A stretch of DNA of 64,000 nucleotides from Rostrohypoxylon terebratum. Its lineage: Eukaryota > Ascomycota > Sordariomycetes > Xylariales > Hypoxylaceae. Both the position numbers and the translations under genes were made by a program. Each line of letters starts with the position of its first letter. The first letter of the stretch is position 1. The notes under the pieces are model-generated. The model was not told the origin of the DNA. It made no database searches and saw only the letters and a program-made list of their open reading frames with translations. This document shows, piece by piece, positions 21,824-32,505 of this stretch. The stretch covers positions 124,001 through 188,000 of the forward strand of contig MU385864.1 in assembly GCA_022497145.1 (NCBI GenBank). Reading direction: 5' to 3'.

Positions 21824-23860
21824 ATGTCGACAAACCAATATGATTCCCTTCCGGGGCAAGCATACATCAGACTCATTACTGTCCACCCAGGTCAATTCAC
21901 AGATGACATTTTCGTCTCGTTTCATGTATCCTTATTCTCTGACAACGACCCGCCTCGATATGAAGCTTTATCATACACGTGGGGTACGGAAAAAAGTACC
22001 TCGCCAGTCTATGTCAGCAGCGATCGCCTTGGAACGACTGCAACATTAGGGGGTAGTAAAAGCATCCTGCCTCAACTGAATTTGGAAATTGCTTTGAGGC
22101 ATCTGCGTCACGTTGATAATCCACGTGTTATGTGGATCGATGCACTCTGCATCAACCAAACAGATGACAATGAGAAAGCATCACAAGTTGCAATGATGGG
22201 CGACATATTTCGACTTGCCCACCGAGTAATAGCTTGGATCGGGTCGGAAGAGAACAACAGTAACGATGCTATGAAGTTTCTCGATTCTCTTGGCTCTCAA
22301 CTGCAGTTGAGGGACAATTATTTTCATTCGGAATTGATAGCCTCGAAAGATTGTACCTGGCCTGCCTTACGTGACCCAGATCTCGTTCTGTTTATTGAAC
22401 CCAGTATAGAGGCTGCCATCGGGCATTTGGATGCTCGGCGATGGTTTACTAGATTATGGGTCGTACAAGAAATGACCTTGGCTAATCAAGAAGCAATTAT
22501 CAAATGCGGTTCCTATGAAATGAAATGGTCTAATTTCGTGCGAGCCTGGACTTATATCTACAGAGGTACGAAGCGTGGAAAAGTTTTACCTTCGGGTGCG
22601 ACGAATAAGCACGAGCAGATGGACGTCAGTGGTACTAGCGAGAGCACTCGCAGAGTTATACCCGCGGAAGCAGTCAAGACGCAAAAGCGAATGACTGTCA
22701 ATACATCTCTCGCTGGTTTCTTTCTCAGCCGAAACTTTTCTATGAACAATCTACGAACCGCCTTGAGAGCTTTCCAGTGTTCTGATCCACGGGATCGGCT
22801 CTATGCCATTTGGACCTTAATAGGCGAATTCGAAAGAAAATTTATCCCACCTCCGGATTATACTCGACCATACGCTGAGCTCTACACGCAAGTCACGACA
22901 GCGCGCATGAAATTTGATGGCACTCTAGCCGTGCTAGCTTTTTGCGAACTACAAAACAATTCGCTGTGTCCGAGTTGGGTTTTTGATTGGTCAACAAACC
23001 ATTATGAGGATAGTCACATACCTGAAAATTTCTGTCAGACGGTTTCCCAAATTTCTGCTCAATTTGAGTTTCCTGAGCCTGGCGTGTTGCGAGTGATGGG
23101 TGTATTCAAATCGAAAGTTAAGCAATGTCAGACGGTGCCAGTGTTAGACGACAAATATCCTCGTTTAACCCATATAATGCTCCGAGCATTAGCGTTGGCA
23201 CTAGGGGTCGGTCTTGATGTCACCGTCGAGGATTTTGCTCGAGTTGTCGTCGGTTACTCATTCTCTGAACGTTTTGAGCCATCAAAAGATGACTATCTAA
23301 GTATGGATGAAGCTCGACATGTCATCTTGTTAATCATGCTCGGACATGAGTTCGAAGACAGTGACTTCATCTGGCCTTCCCCATGTGCGAAGTTATTAAT
23401 GACAATGAATAAATCGGCGCAACCTTACATCAAGACAGAAGACGGCTCAATAGGAATTCCTCCAAGAGCGGCACAGGTCGGTGACGAGGTGTATCTTGTG
23501 CCTGGCTGTAGACTTCCCTTATTGCTGCGGCCACAAGACAACGGGAAATTCAAGTTGGTCGGCCCATGTATAATGCCTGGCTTCATGCACGACGAGGCAT
23601 TCCTCGGACCTCTCCCTGACAATATTGAGTATGTTCGAATTCGCGACAATGGCATAGATGCATATACGTATGGGTTTAAGGATGTCGTTTCGGGCGAATT
23701 TTCTTACGTAGACCCTCGATTTAGTTCGCTATCTGTTACCTTTAGAGACACTGAGTCCTTTCGCCATGCCATATCATTACGAAGAGGCTATTGTATTATT
23801 ATAGGACCTGATGTATTGAAGGAAAAAGGCGTTGTTCTAACGCAGATCGATATTGTATAG
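21824..23860 (+). CDS. HET-domain (heterokaryon incompatibility) protein
   Basis: Single exon, 678 aa. The N-terminal HET domain (about 15-210) has the three hallmark blocks. The first is PPRYEALSYTWG (43-54). The second is MWIDALCINQTDDNEKASQVAMMGDIFRLAHRVIAWIG (103-140). The third is RRWFTRLWVVQEM (about 205-217). HET proteins trigger or transmit regulated cell death after non-self recognition between fungal strains; many genomic paralogues have no assigned role. The C-terminal half (about 230-678) has the typical HET-family layout, with DPRDRLYAIWTLIG, then YAELYTQVTT, and a late GDEVYLVPGCRLPLLLRP...LVGPCIMPGFM block that tests small-hydrophobic packing. No NACHT, WD40, ankyrin or patatin module is attached. 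It lies alone, with no obvious partner gene. The frame is intact and has no sign of RIP. Confidence 0.93.
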   Translation: MSTNQYDSLPGQAYIRLITVHPGQFTDDIFVSFHVSLFSDNDPPRYEALSYTWGTEKSTSPVYVSSDRLGTTATLGGSKSILPQLNLEIALRHLRHVDNPRVMWIDALCINQTDDNEKASQVAMMGDIFRLAHRVIAWIGSEENNSNDAMKFLDSLGSQLQLRDNYFHSELIASKDCTWPALRDPDLVLFIEPSIEAAIGHLDARRWFTRLWVVQEMTLANQEAIIKCGSYEMKWSNFVRAWTYIYRGTKRGKVLPSGATNKHEQMDVSGTSESTRRVIPAEAVKTQKRMTVNTSLAGFFLSRNFSMNNLRTALRAFQCSDPRDRLYAIWTLIGEFERKFIPPPDYTRPYAELYTQVTTARMKFDGTLAVLAFCELQNNSLCPSWVFDWSTNHYEDSHIPENFCQTVSQISAQFEFPEPGVLRVMGVFKSKVKQCQTVPVLDDKYPRLTHIMLRALALALGVGLDVTVEDFARVVVGYSFSERFEPSKDDYLSMDEARHVILLIMLGHEFEDSDFIWPSPCAKLLMTMNKSAQPYIKTEDGSIGIPPRAAQVGDEVYLVPGCRLPLLLRPQDNGKFKLVGPCIMPGFMHDEAFLGPLPDNIEYVRIRDNGIDAYTYGFKDVVSGEFSYVDPRFSSLSVTFRDTESFRHAISLRRGYCIIIGPDVLKEKGVVLTQIDIV

Positions 23861-24126
23861 ATTTAGGTATGTCTTATTCTATAGTTAAATCAAGGTCAGG
23901 ACTTAGTATTATATTTACACCCATAGATATTACCTACCTATCATAGTTTCACTGACTAAGATGAACACAAGGGGAATATGGATAGTAATGCACTACTTTC
24001 TACTTACATTATGGTGTTTAGGTCATCATTATATTCTAGAAGAAGCATTCATTATATGGGCACCGACTTAATGTCTACCTATGAACCCGGTGGGTATCGC
24101 CAAACGCCACGCAATGCAATTCAATT
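23861..24126. other. convergent 3' region
   Basis: 266 bp between the stops of the HET gene (+) and the cyclophilin gene (-). AT-rich, no feature recognised. Confidence 0.5.
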
Positions 24127-25857
24127 TCACCAATTATCAAAATTACCGAACCCGCCCACTTTTGCCTTTTTCTTGACCGGTTCTTCCCACGTATCAACAT
24201 CCTCTTCAATAATCTCGTCTTCGACGTTCTGTTGTTTCCTAGCGGCTTGGAGGTACTTGCCCACGTTCCCTCCACTACTGGTCTGGTCGACCGTCCCGTC
24301 TTGCCTAATTCGCTTCCCCGTCCACGTCATCCGGTCATCTTCGGTTCCGCCGGACCTCTCTATCTCCGCCTTCGTCTCGGCGGCCTTGTCGCGCTCAGCC
24401 TTCTGCTTTAGGAATTCGTCGAACGGGTCGAGGTACACAACGACGTCCTTGATGTAGATCTTGTTCAAGGGCCGGTCCGAGCCATCTGTGGGGACTGCCT
24501 CCATCTTGTTCAAAACGTCCGTTCCGCCGACGACCTTGCCGAAGATGGTGTGTTTTCTATCGAGATGCTTCACCGGCCGATAAGTGATGAAGAATTGGCT
24601 GGAATTTGTGTTCTTGCCCTTGTTGGCCATGCTGAGTAAGCCGCGAGAATCGTGCGTTAATGGCCCGTCGAATTCGTCTTGAAAATTTTTGCCCCATATA
24701 CTCGTGCCTCCTCGTCCTGTCCCGGAAGGGTCGCCTCCTTGGATCATGAAGTTTTTGATGTTTCGGTGAAAGGACACGCCCTTATAGTAGCCTTTCTGAG
24801 CTAGCCGAGTGAAATTCCAGACTGCCTTCGGCGCATACTCCGTTTGTAGTTCTATATTTAAATCACCCAGATTCGTCTCAATTCGTGCGTAACCCTTTAT
24901 CTTCACCCTCTTCGGTTTAAGCATATATTCCTCGTCAGTGAGGACGGCCCGCTCGCCACTGGTCTCTGGAGTCAATCCGGTACTCGTGAAACTTGCTGCG
25001 GCCATACCCGTGGTATATGCTGCCGCGTTGTAGGCCTGCTTCTTTTCCTGTATCATAGATGGTCGGGCGACGTTATTCCCGGCTACTGCCTTCGTGACTG
25101 CTTTGGAGGATCGATTGACGTCCTTGCCGGCTTCGCGCTCTTTCCTTGCTTTTTCGACAGCCTCCTTCGCCCTTAATACCTTGTCGCCAACTCTGCCTAA
25201 AGCATTGATATTGATATTTCCTGCTTTTTGATCTCCCTCTTGTTCGTTTGTCAAAAGCGCATCTCCGCCATCCTTTAAATGTTGGAACTTGCTAAGGTCT
25301 CTGCCTGCAACGTTTTGAGGATCTTGGAGGGTGATGATGTCGGAGCGACCGAACTCTACGTCATCTACCAGATCGCGCCACATCTTTGCTTTGATATTCA
25401 TCCTTTCGACCGTCTCCCAGGCGAAGACGTTGGCATAGGTCCCATGTCGGATCGCGACGATGTGTGTGTTGTCGGTGAAGACCTTGAAAGTGACGGGATC
25501 GATCAAATCGCCTTTCCCGTCGCTACCCGTTCCATCTGCGGCCTTTGAGTCGACGTCTCCGTTACGCGAAAAGTTTAGTTTGATCAGGTCGCGTGCCGCC
25601 AGAGGCTCTCCGTCTACGGGGTTAGTCTTGTGGTTTTCGAGCCATTTCGATATAACTTCGACATCGAATATCGTTCCGTTGGGAGTGCAGACGGGGTTCT
25701 TGAACGGTTGAAGACTTGCGGCGCAAAAGTTGAAGGGCAATCGTTTGAACGATGCGCCGGCGTCTTGAGTAGCACGCGAGCCGGTATTTGAGGAGTAAGC
25801 ATCCGAGGATGACCACTCGGAATGTGTGATGTATAGTTTATCTGTCTTTTTCCCCAT
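24127..25857 (-). CDS. U-box cyclophilin, PPIL2/Cyp8-type peptidyl-prolyl isomerase-like 2
   Basis: Single exon, 576 aa. Order of parts: an N-terminal U-box (about 39-95, with FKRLPFNFCAASLQPFKNPVCTPNGTIFDVEVISKWL); a second U-box-like segment (about 115-165, DLIDPVTFKVFTDNTHIVAIR); a charged linker; a cyclophilin domain (about 320-475); and a charged Lys/Glu tail. The cyclophilin domain carries FHRNIKNFMIQGGDPSGTGRGG, SMANKGKNTNSSQFFIT and HTIFGKVVGG. The usual active-site Arg of the FHR motif is present, while the Trp of the cyclosporin-binding loop is replaced (HLDRKHTIFG). The family acts in the nucleus as a spliceosome-associated E3 ligase/isomerase. Start ATG 25857 gives the family's MGKKTDKLYITHSEW opening. 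It shares a 605-bp divergent region with the PTM1-like gene. Confidence 0.95.
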   Translation of the reverse strand: MGKKTDKLYITHSEWSSSDAYSSNTGSRATQDAGASFKRLPFNFCAASLQPFKNPVCTPNGTIFDVEVISKWLENHKTNPVDGEPLAARDLIKLNFSRNGDVDSKAADGTGSDGKGDLIDPVTFKVFTDNTHIVAIRHGTYANVFAWETVERMNIKAKMWRDLVDDVEFGRSDIITLQDPQNVAGRDLSKFQHLKDGGDALLTNEQEGDQKAGNININALGRVGDKVLRAKEAVEKARKEREAGKDVNRSSKAVTKAVAGNNVARPSMIQEKKQAYNAAAYTTGMAAASFTSTGLTPETSGERAVLTDEEYMLKPKRVKIKGYARIETNLGDLNIELQTEYAPKAVWNFTRLAQKGYYKGVSFHRNIKNFMIQGGDPSGTGRGGTSIWGKNFQDEFDGPLTHDSRGLLSMANKGKNTNSSQFFITYRPVKHLDRKHTIFGKVVGGTDVLNKMEAVPTDGSDRPLNKIYIKDVVVYLDPFDEFLKQKAERDKAAETKAEIERSGGTEDDRMTWTGKRIRQDGTVDQTSSGGNVGKYLQAARKQQNVEDEIIEEDVDTWEEPVKKKAKVGGFGNFDNW

Positions 25858-26462
25858 GGCTCATCTATAGTTCCTAATGCGACGAGGGAAATGAATGTAA
25901 AAAGTAGAAATGTACAGAGTAGAAAAAACAAAGTGATGGTTTCCTCAATAATCGGCGAGAGCTTTGAAGCTGATAGGTGTAGCACTCAATTCGGTGTGTC
26001 TTTATCTTATCGTCACCCCTGTCTAGAGCCTTGGCAGCTCCCCCCGACTGCTCCGTAGTAATACGTATGCGCCTAACCTTACTTCGTAGCTGCGAAAAGC
26101 AGCCTGGCAGTGGCAGTGGTTCTGCTAAGTTTCTAGGTGCCTAGGGTAATAAATCATAGCGAAACTTAAGGGCAAACACTTGGAACTAAATCCATGTATC
26201 ACCAAGCTTAGGAGGTTCAATGTTTCCCAGTTCCTCTACAACCAAATTGAATCCGCGAACCGTTTTCAACCACGTCTCTCCTGTCTACGCCACTCCTAAT
26301 GCTTCTTCCGACTTTGAATTTGTTCTGGTCCAACTTTGAATAGCGTTCCAATTTGCTCCTGTGCTACATTTGGTAAATATATTTGGCATCTCGGATAGTG
26401 AGGACAGATTTACCTGCCGAGGCTGCCTCGCGCGGCGACAACGAAACCTCTACCAACCCAAG
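25858..26462. promoter_or_regulatory. divergent intergenic region (PPIL2 / PTM1-like)
   Basis: 605 bp between divergent starts, so both promoters lie here. No gene or conserved element was recognised. Confidence 0.5.
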
Positions 26463-28514
26463 ATGAAGAGCTGGTTATCTACATTAGCCCTTTTGGGCAC
26501 CTCCATATGGGCGGCTCAGGCATTGGAAGTCAAGATAGTACGGAAGCATCTCTAATCATCCGCTATGATTTTAAGCTAACCATATCTCCGTTCAGGACGA
26601 TACCGAAGAGAACCAGCAGAAATGTGCCGGTATGTCCTACCAACTTGATAAACACCGATCGCCTGCGCGAGCCTTACTGATCCGCCGTATCTAGGCATGT
26701 ATAGTAGAAGTGCATGGGGTGGTCCGGTAGATCCATTCATCCTCACAGTATTCCCGAACAAGACCGTCCAAGGCGATGACGACCCTATCGTCAGTTTAGT
26801 TATATTCGAATGGAAAGATCAAGATTTAATTGGCGTCTACCCAAAACCCGACTCGCTCCAAGTACGATTGTCGATGTCTGTTATTTAACACGTAAGGCTG
26901 ACGATATAACCAGAAAGAACTTATTTGCGACGAGGAAAATGTCCGAGCTGGCTTTTGCAACGAGACAGATATCGGTGAATGGATTCTGTCCCCCAATGCG
27001 ACAGAGAAGTCGGAGAACTTCATCCTCACCCAAGCCGTGCATCTCAAGTCTGCGCCGCCCATCAACTACCCCATCAAGAAAACAGGATATTATTGCGTTG
27101 CCGCCTATGGTCTCAACACCAAAGATTATATGGGAGTCGTGGAATTCCGCGAGGCGTACGGCGAGCTTCCGGCAACCCAGATCCCGAAACTTCCGTTCTA
27201 CGGCGGTATAACTATCGTCTATGCGCTCGTTGCCGTGTACGTTTTGAGGCTCTTTGCTGTCAAGTTCTTTGCTGATAATTGTTAGATTTTGGGGCTTCCT
27301 CTACTACCAACATAGATACGACATCTGTAAGTTACTGATCAAAAGCACGCCTAATTCCTCCTAGCTCTAACCTTGCTGTAGTACCCGTGCAAAACTACAT
27401 TACTGCTATTCTCGTCTTTTTGGGTGTTGAGATGTTGATGACATGGGGGTTCTATGGTAAGTGAATTGCGTCGCCTTTCGCAAGAGTATAGGTCTGACCG
27501 TTTTCACAGATTACTTGAACAGGAACGGCTCCAACATCGGAGCCAAAGTTCTCCTAGTCTTGGTGGCCATTCTCAATGCCTTCCGCAACTCGTTCTCTTT
27601 CTTCCTACTACTCATTGTATGTATGGGTTACGGCGTTGTGAAGCCCTCGTTAGGGAAGACGATGGTATATGTTAGATGGTTGGCGATTGCCCACTTCCTG
27701 TTTGGATTGGGTTACGCCATTACCAGTCTACTCATTTCTCCAGATACAGCTAGTATGAACCATCCCACCAACGATCTACGACACGTCGATACTAACTTGA
27801 ACTTCAGGCCCCTGGCTTCTCCTCATCGTACTTCCGTTAGCGGGCACTTTGACTGCCTTTTACGTGTGGACGCTCAACTCGCTGAACTTCACGCTTAAGG
27901 ACTTACGCGAGCGTAAGCAGACCGTTAAGGAGACTATGTACAAGAAGCTCTGGTGGTGTATTCTGATCAGCATTCTTGTTACTTTCGGCTTCTTCTTTTT
28001 CAACTCCTTCTCGTTCGCCTCAGCATCTGACCCAGATTACGTTCCGTTCCACTGGAAGTCACGATGGTTCGTGATTGACGGGTGGCCAAACTTGGTCTAT
28101 CTCGCTGATGTGGCCTGGATCGCGTATGTATGGAGACCTACAGCGAATAACAGACGATTCGCGATGAGTGACGAAATCGCTCAGGACGAGGATGGAGGAT
28201 TCGAATTCGCTGACGTCGGTGCTCCGGACAACTCGGATGATGACGAGGAAGCGAACATCGGCACCAAGGTCGCCCAAACGCGCTCAGCACCGGCAGCGAA
28301 CGCCACATCTACAGCATCTCAACCACTACAACCCAGAGCCCCAGCGAAACCCGAGACGCCGCGGGATTCCTTCGACGGAGAAACGATATTTGCAGTTGGT
28401 GAAGACGGCGACAAATTTAGTGACGATGACGAAGATGATGACGATGAAGAGGAGGATGACGACGAAGACGAAAGGGGGGAAGGATCAAAACTTGTCAGTG
28501 GAAAGAAAAAGTAG
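26463..28514 (+). CDS. PTM1-like seven-transmembrane Golgi/endosome protein (GOST/LU7TM family)
   Basis: Eight exons: 26463-26537, 26596-26629, 26695-26861, 26914-27236, 27286-27326, 27382-27456, 27510-27752 and 27808-28514; 554 aa. All introns are 49-65 bp. The reading frame closes exactly, and each join restores family-like sequence (for example ALVAVFWGFLYYQHRYDI and WGFYDYLNRNGSNIGAKV). Residues 1-20 form a signal peptide, followed by a luminal domain with paired cysteines (CAGMYSR, ICDEE, FCNET, YYCVAAYG). Seven transmembrane segments span about 185-430. The motif NAFRNSFSFFLLLIVCMGYGVVKPSLG is diagnostic for the lung 7TM/PTM1 family. The cytoplasmic tail from about 470 is very acidic and ends in Lys. 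Yeast Ptm1 is found in late Golgi vesicles, and human relatives are TMEM87A and GPR107/108. The Golgi location is inferred from the family. Confidence 0.92.
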
Positions 28515-28969
28515 ACTTACCCCCAACCATGAAATCAGGCGAAGCAGAGGTGGTATAACCTGTAGTATCCGGAGCTACCCGCTCTCGTTACTGTACTATT
28601 ATAGACGGCGTTGGATGCTGAACTACGTACTGAAAATACCTGGGAAGGCCTTTCGAGGTATAGGTCGGCACGAATCGGTCTTGAAAGAAAGGGTGCTAGG
28701 CCTCTTTTATTTGAGATTATTACATCAGGTAGCGCGAGGTACGAAAAGAACTTGAATTGTAACTGATAATAGGATTACGCCATGCAGTGACAAATCTCTA
28801 TTACACCTTTGATGAATTAACCAAGAATGCGTGCACTATTTAATTGTGCATATATATAGGTTCAAGTCTATTGATTAACTTGGCTATTTTCTTGTTTTTT
28901 TTACTGCCGTAGATATCGTATAAGTCATGTCACATACTTAGATGGATACCTCTTTCTTCATACTCTTAA
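28515..28969. other. convergent 3' region
   Basis: 455 bp between the stops of the PTM1-like gene (+) and the NDUFAF7-like gene (-). No feature recognised. Confidence 0.5.
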
Positions 28970-30642
28970 TCAAGCATTCACATCTCCACCAAACCCAACC
29001 GGCCTCCTCCGACCCTCATTCTCGGGCAGGATAGCAAGGACTTTGTACACCTTCCCCATACCACCCGGTCCACGATCAACGAGTCTCTTCCACGAACGCT
29101 CGATCTCCCTTTTCTTCTCCTCAATACTATCTTTACCTTGTCCCTGGGTCTGCTCAAGCTTCTTAACTAACATCTCAGCACGCTGCCGCACGCCCATCGT
29201 CTCGAGAAAATATGCCTGGTCCACAGGCCCATGGACCTCGACACCCGGCGACGCCCTAAGCGCCGACTCGGCTAACCCCGTGAAATCTACGTCCGCGCTT
29301 AGATCCACGAGCCCCGGGGACGAGAAGGGGGATACGTGGCAGTGCTGGCGGATCCCGCGGACCGTGTTCGCGGGGACGGTGTCGGAGGGCCCGTAATCGA
29401 GGATCAGGGCGGCGCCTGAGGGACGCACTTTGCTGGGCGGCCCGCCGATGCGTGTTGCTATGAAGGTCATGTAGAGCGAGGCGTCTGGGCAGATCTCTAT
29501 TAGCGCGCCTGGGGTCGACTTTAGGGCTTCGTAGCGCGGCGAGGTGGAGGGGAGGTACTGCGCGTGTCGCGTTGGGGAGGGGCTTAGGGTTAGTTGGAAC
29601 TCTGGGACCGGGTCGTGGTGTTGCGATTTAGGGGTCCCGAGGTCTGCGTGCGTCGTCCCTTTAGGGGTGGGCGAGACGACCATTTCGCGCCATTGGAAGG
29701 GGGATGATGCAGCGGCTGATGGTGAACCTGGACGTGAGATGGAGACCTTGGTGGCATTGCTATCTGTTGGCGTAGGTTGCTGGTTTTGTGGCACTTCAAC
29801 GACCTGGAAGGCGTGTATGGGTAGGGCGTCGAAGAATTCATGGGTCACTATAAAAGGGGTCTTGTTGGGGTCTTGGGGAATAGCCTTGATGGAATCCGTC
29901 CATACAATAGGTAAACCGGAGTACTTGCATGTGCTATGCCAGCCTATCTTTGACTCTGTCATTGCGGCGTCCTCGCCACAAAGTAGGTTTTTCTGAGCTG
30001 TGCGCAATTCTGCACTTGCTTCGACCATGTAGACTGTTTCTATGCTAGAAGACATATCCTTAAAATTTCTCATAGTCTACTATGGTTTAGCTTCATACGA
30101 ACTTCAAATTGTACTTTGGCATAGGTATAGTATATACTTACCCGTAACATATCATCCATCAGTGTCCCCCTACCCGGGCCAATTTCGATAAGCTCTACGC
30201 CCTGTTTCGGTCGGCCTTGGGACATCCATTCTGCAATGAACCAAATACCGACAAGCTCACCAAAAATCTGCGATATCTCCGGTGAGGTAATAAAATCTCC
30301 TTTTCGGCCAAATTGATCGCGACCCTTTTCTAAAGCTCCCGTATAATATCCGCCCGTGTCCGACGTAAGACACATGCGCATATAACTAGCTAAAGGAATT
30401 GGGCCTGTTGTCTATATTTTATAAGTATCAAGTTGAATGAATTGATGTAACGATCTCACATTTATAGCTTCAGTCAATTGCTTAGCTAGGGGTGTCGTCC
30501 ATTTCCTTTCTTCTTCCCTGCACGGGACTGTCGCTGTAAAACTTCGATAGCTCTGGTATGCAACTTTGGAATTATAAGAGACTTGTCGTCTTGACAGACA
30601 TCTGAGCCCGCATTGAGCTGATCTTAATGCATTTGATCTCAT
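28970..30642 (-). CDS. NDUFAF7/MidA-type arginine methyltransferase, complex I assembly
   Basis: Three exons, 30642-30460, 30411-30142 and 30076-28970, with introns of 48 and 65 bp; 519 aa. The S-adenosylmethionine-binding motif is LIEIGPGRGTLMDDML (135-150). Other family blocks are TTGPIPLASYMRMCL, GRKGDFITSPEISQIFGELVGIWF and the later FIVTHEFFDALPIHAFQVVE. The protein dimethylates an arginine of the complex I 49-kDa subunit in the mitochondrial matrix. The first 50 residues are basic and Ser/Arg-rich, which suits a presequence. Two Pro/Ser/Thr-rich insertions (about 249-278 and 287-310) interrupt the catalytic domain around QWREMVVS. It is divergent from the CDK11-like gene, only 432 bp from its start. 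Confidence 0.93.
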
Positions 30643-31074
30643 TTTGAGATGTCAATGATTAAAGAAGTTCATCAATTCATTGTAGATAGATCATAAATTT
30701 CATAAAAAAGGTATAATATTTTCACATGGGGAACTTAGTCTCGAGTCTTGAGTTCTAAGCTGTTTCCCCAATCGAGGCGAAGCTTCAGAGAGCTTTAAAT
30801 TTTAGCCCCCGAGCATCCACCAAACGGAAAAGGGTACCAATTACGTAGTTGCAAAGACTTGCTACCTCGCAACTACCATTTTATGAATTCAGTCTGTGTT
30901 TTAATCGGATAACAAACTATAGGCATATCCAACTTGTAAACTCAAATATATTTTATCACTCGATTCCTTCTTTTCAATCCAATTCTTGGGAGCACATAAC
31001 AGCATGCAAACGCAGCCCACCGACTCTTATCGCACCACCTAATCTGGGCCATCGGGACACCGATAACCATAACC
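30643..31074. promoter_or_regulatory. bidirectional promoter, NDUFAF7-like / CDK11-like
   Basis: 432 bp separate the two start codons, so transcription must begin in both directions from here. Three CCAAT pentamers lie on the plus strand at 30768, 30837 and 30979. CCAAT is the site of the fungal HAP/CBC complex, which is known to control respiratory genes. Its use here is inference, because one such site would be expected by chance. Confidence 0.55.
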
Positions 31075-32505
31075 ATGGCGAGTAAATCTCGCTGGGCGGA
31101 CACCGAAGAGGATGCTGCCTACGAAGCCAAGATAAAGCGGGAGAAGGAAGAAAAGAAGCGTCTAAAAGCCGAGAAAGCACGAAAAGCAGAAGAAGCACAA
31201 CGCGCCCAAGCTGAAGCCGAAGCAGCTAGACAACGAGCCGCGCAAGAGCAAGAGCAAGAACAACAAAATCAAGACAGACCGCCCGCAAAGCGACGGAAAA
31301 TAACGCCCGAGAGAGAAGGTCAAGAGGGTAATAGGACCAATGACGAAAATAACAACAATGCAAAACTGTTACGATTCGAGACTGGTGGTTGGGGCAAGTC
31401 GCGCAGCGTCGAGAACTACGACAAATTAAACGACATCGAAGAAGGCGCCTATGGCTGGGTAGCCCGAGCAAAAGAGATAAAAACAGGCAAAGTCGTCGCG
31501 CTCAAGCGCCTCAAAATAGACCCCAATGATACCGCAGGCCTCCCAGAGACCGGGCTGCGCGAGATCCAAATCTTGAAAGACTGCTCACACCGAAATATCG
31601 TGTCTCTGCGCGAGGTCGTAGTCGGCGACGATACCTCACGAATCGAAAACGTCTTCCTCGTCCTCGAATTCCTAGAACACGACCTAATGTCTATCCTCAG
31701 CGACATGCCGGAGCCCTTTCTCGCCTCGGAAGTAAAAACGCTCCTCCTCCAACTCGCCAGCGGCGTCGCCTACCTCCACGAAAACTGGATCCTACACCGC
31801 GACCTCAAGACCTCCAACCTGCTCCTCAACAACCGCGGCCAGCTCAAGATCGCCGACTTTGGCATGGCGCGGTACGTAGGAGACCCGCCGCCCCCAAAGC
31901 TAACCCAGCTCGTCGTGACGCTATGGTACCGCGCTCCTGAACTGCTCCTCGGCACGAAGACCTACGGCGCCGCCATCGACATGTGGAGCGTGGGCTGCAT
32001 CTTCGGGGAACTGTTGACGCGGGAGCCGCTCCTGCAAGGGAAAACCGAAGTCGACGAACTAACCAAGATCTTCGAGCTGTGCGGGATCCCCTCCGACGAC
32101 TCGTGGCCCGGTTTCCGTCGCCTGCCTAACGCGCGACACCTACGCCTGCCAAAGGCGTCCGCGGCGCACTCCGGGCCTGTGATCCGCGCGCGGTTCCCGT
32201 TACTTACAACTGCGGGCTGCGACTTGCTAAGTGGGCTATTATCATTGGACCCGGAGAAGCGGCCCACGGCGCGCGAGATGCTGCAGCATGAGTACTTCCG
32301 ACAGGACCCCAAGCCCAAGCACGAGGCTTTGTTCCCCACGTTCCCTAGTAAGGCGGGCCAGGAGCGGCGGAGGAGGCGGTCGACGCCGAACGCGCCGGGT
32401 AGGGGACAGAAGGCGGCGGAACTGGGAGCTGTAGACTTCAGCGGAATCTTCGCAGCCAGGGAGAAGGAGGAGCGAGGTGGTGGGTTTGCGTTGAGAATGG
32501 TATGA
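31075..32505 (+). CDS. CDK11 (PITSLRE)-like cyclin-dependent kinase
   Basis: Single exon, 476 aa. Residues 1-75 are a charged coiled coil rich in Lys, Glu, Ala and Gln with a nuclear-localisation-like PAKRRK (70-75). The kinase domain spans about 115-412. It has the glycine loop EEGAYGWV (122-129), catalytic Lys144, cyclin-binding helix PETGLRE (157-163, equivalent to PITSLRE), HRDLKTSN (241-248), DFG (261-263), T-loop Thr277 and the VVTLWYRAPELLLG block. The C-terminal motif GGGFALRMV matches the GF-S-L ending of human CDK11. CDK11 kinases act in transcription and pre-mRNA processing in the nucleus. The Thr normally found before the inhibitory Tyr of the glycine loop is Ala here. The order of features excludes CDK1, CDK7 and CDK9. 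Confidence 0.93.
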   Translation: MASKSRWADTEEDAAYEAKIKREKEEKKRLKAEKARKAEEAQRAQAEAEAARQRAAQEQEQEQQNQDRPPAKRRKITPEREGQEGNRTNDENNNNAKLLRFETGGWGKSRSVENYDKLNDIEEGAYGWVARAKEIKTGKVVALKRLKIDPNDTAGLPETGLREIQILKDCSHRNIVSLREVVVGDDTSRIENVFLVLEFLEHDLMSILSDMPEPFLASEVKTLLLQLASGVAYLHENWILHRDLKTSNLLLNNRGQLKIADFGMARYVGDPPPPKLTQLVVTLWYRAPELLLGTKTYGAAIDMWSVGCIFGELLTREPLLQGKTEVDELTKIFELCGIPSDDSWPGFRRLPNARHLRLPKASAAHSGPVIRARFPLLTTAGCDLLSGLLSLDPEKRPTAREMLQHEYFRQDPKPKHEALFPTFPSKAGQERRRRRSTPNAPGRGQKAAELGAVDFSGIFAAREKEERGGGFALRMV

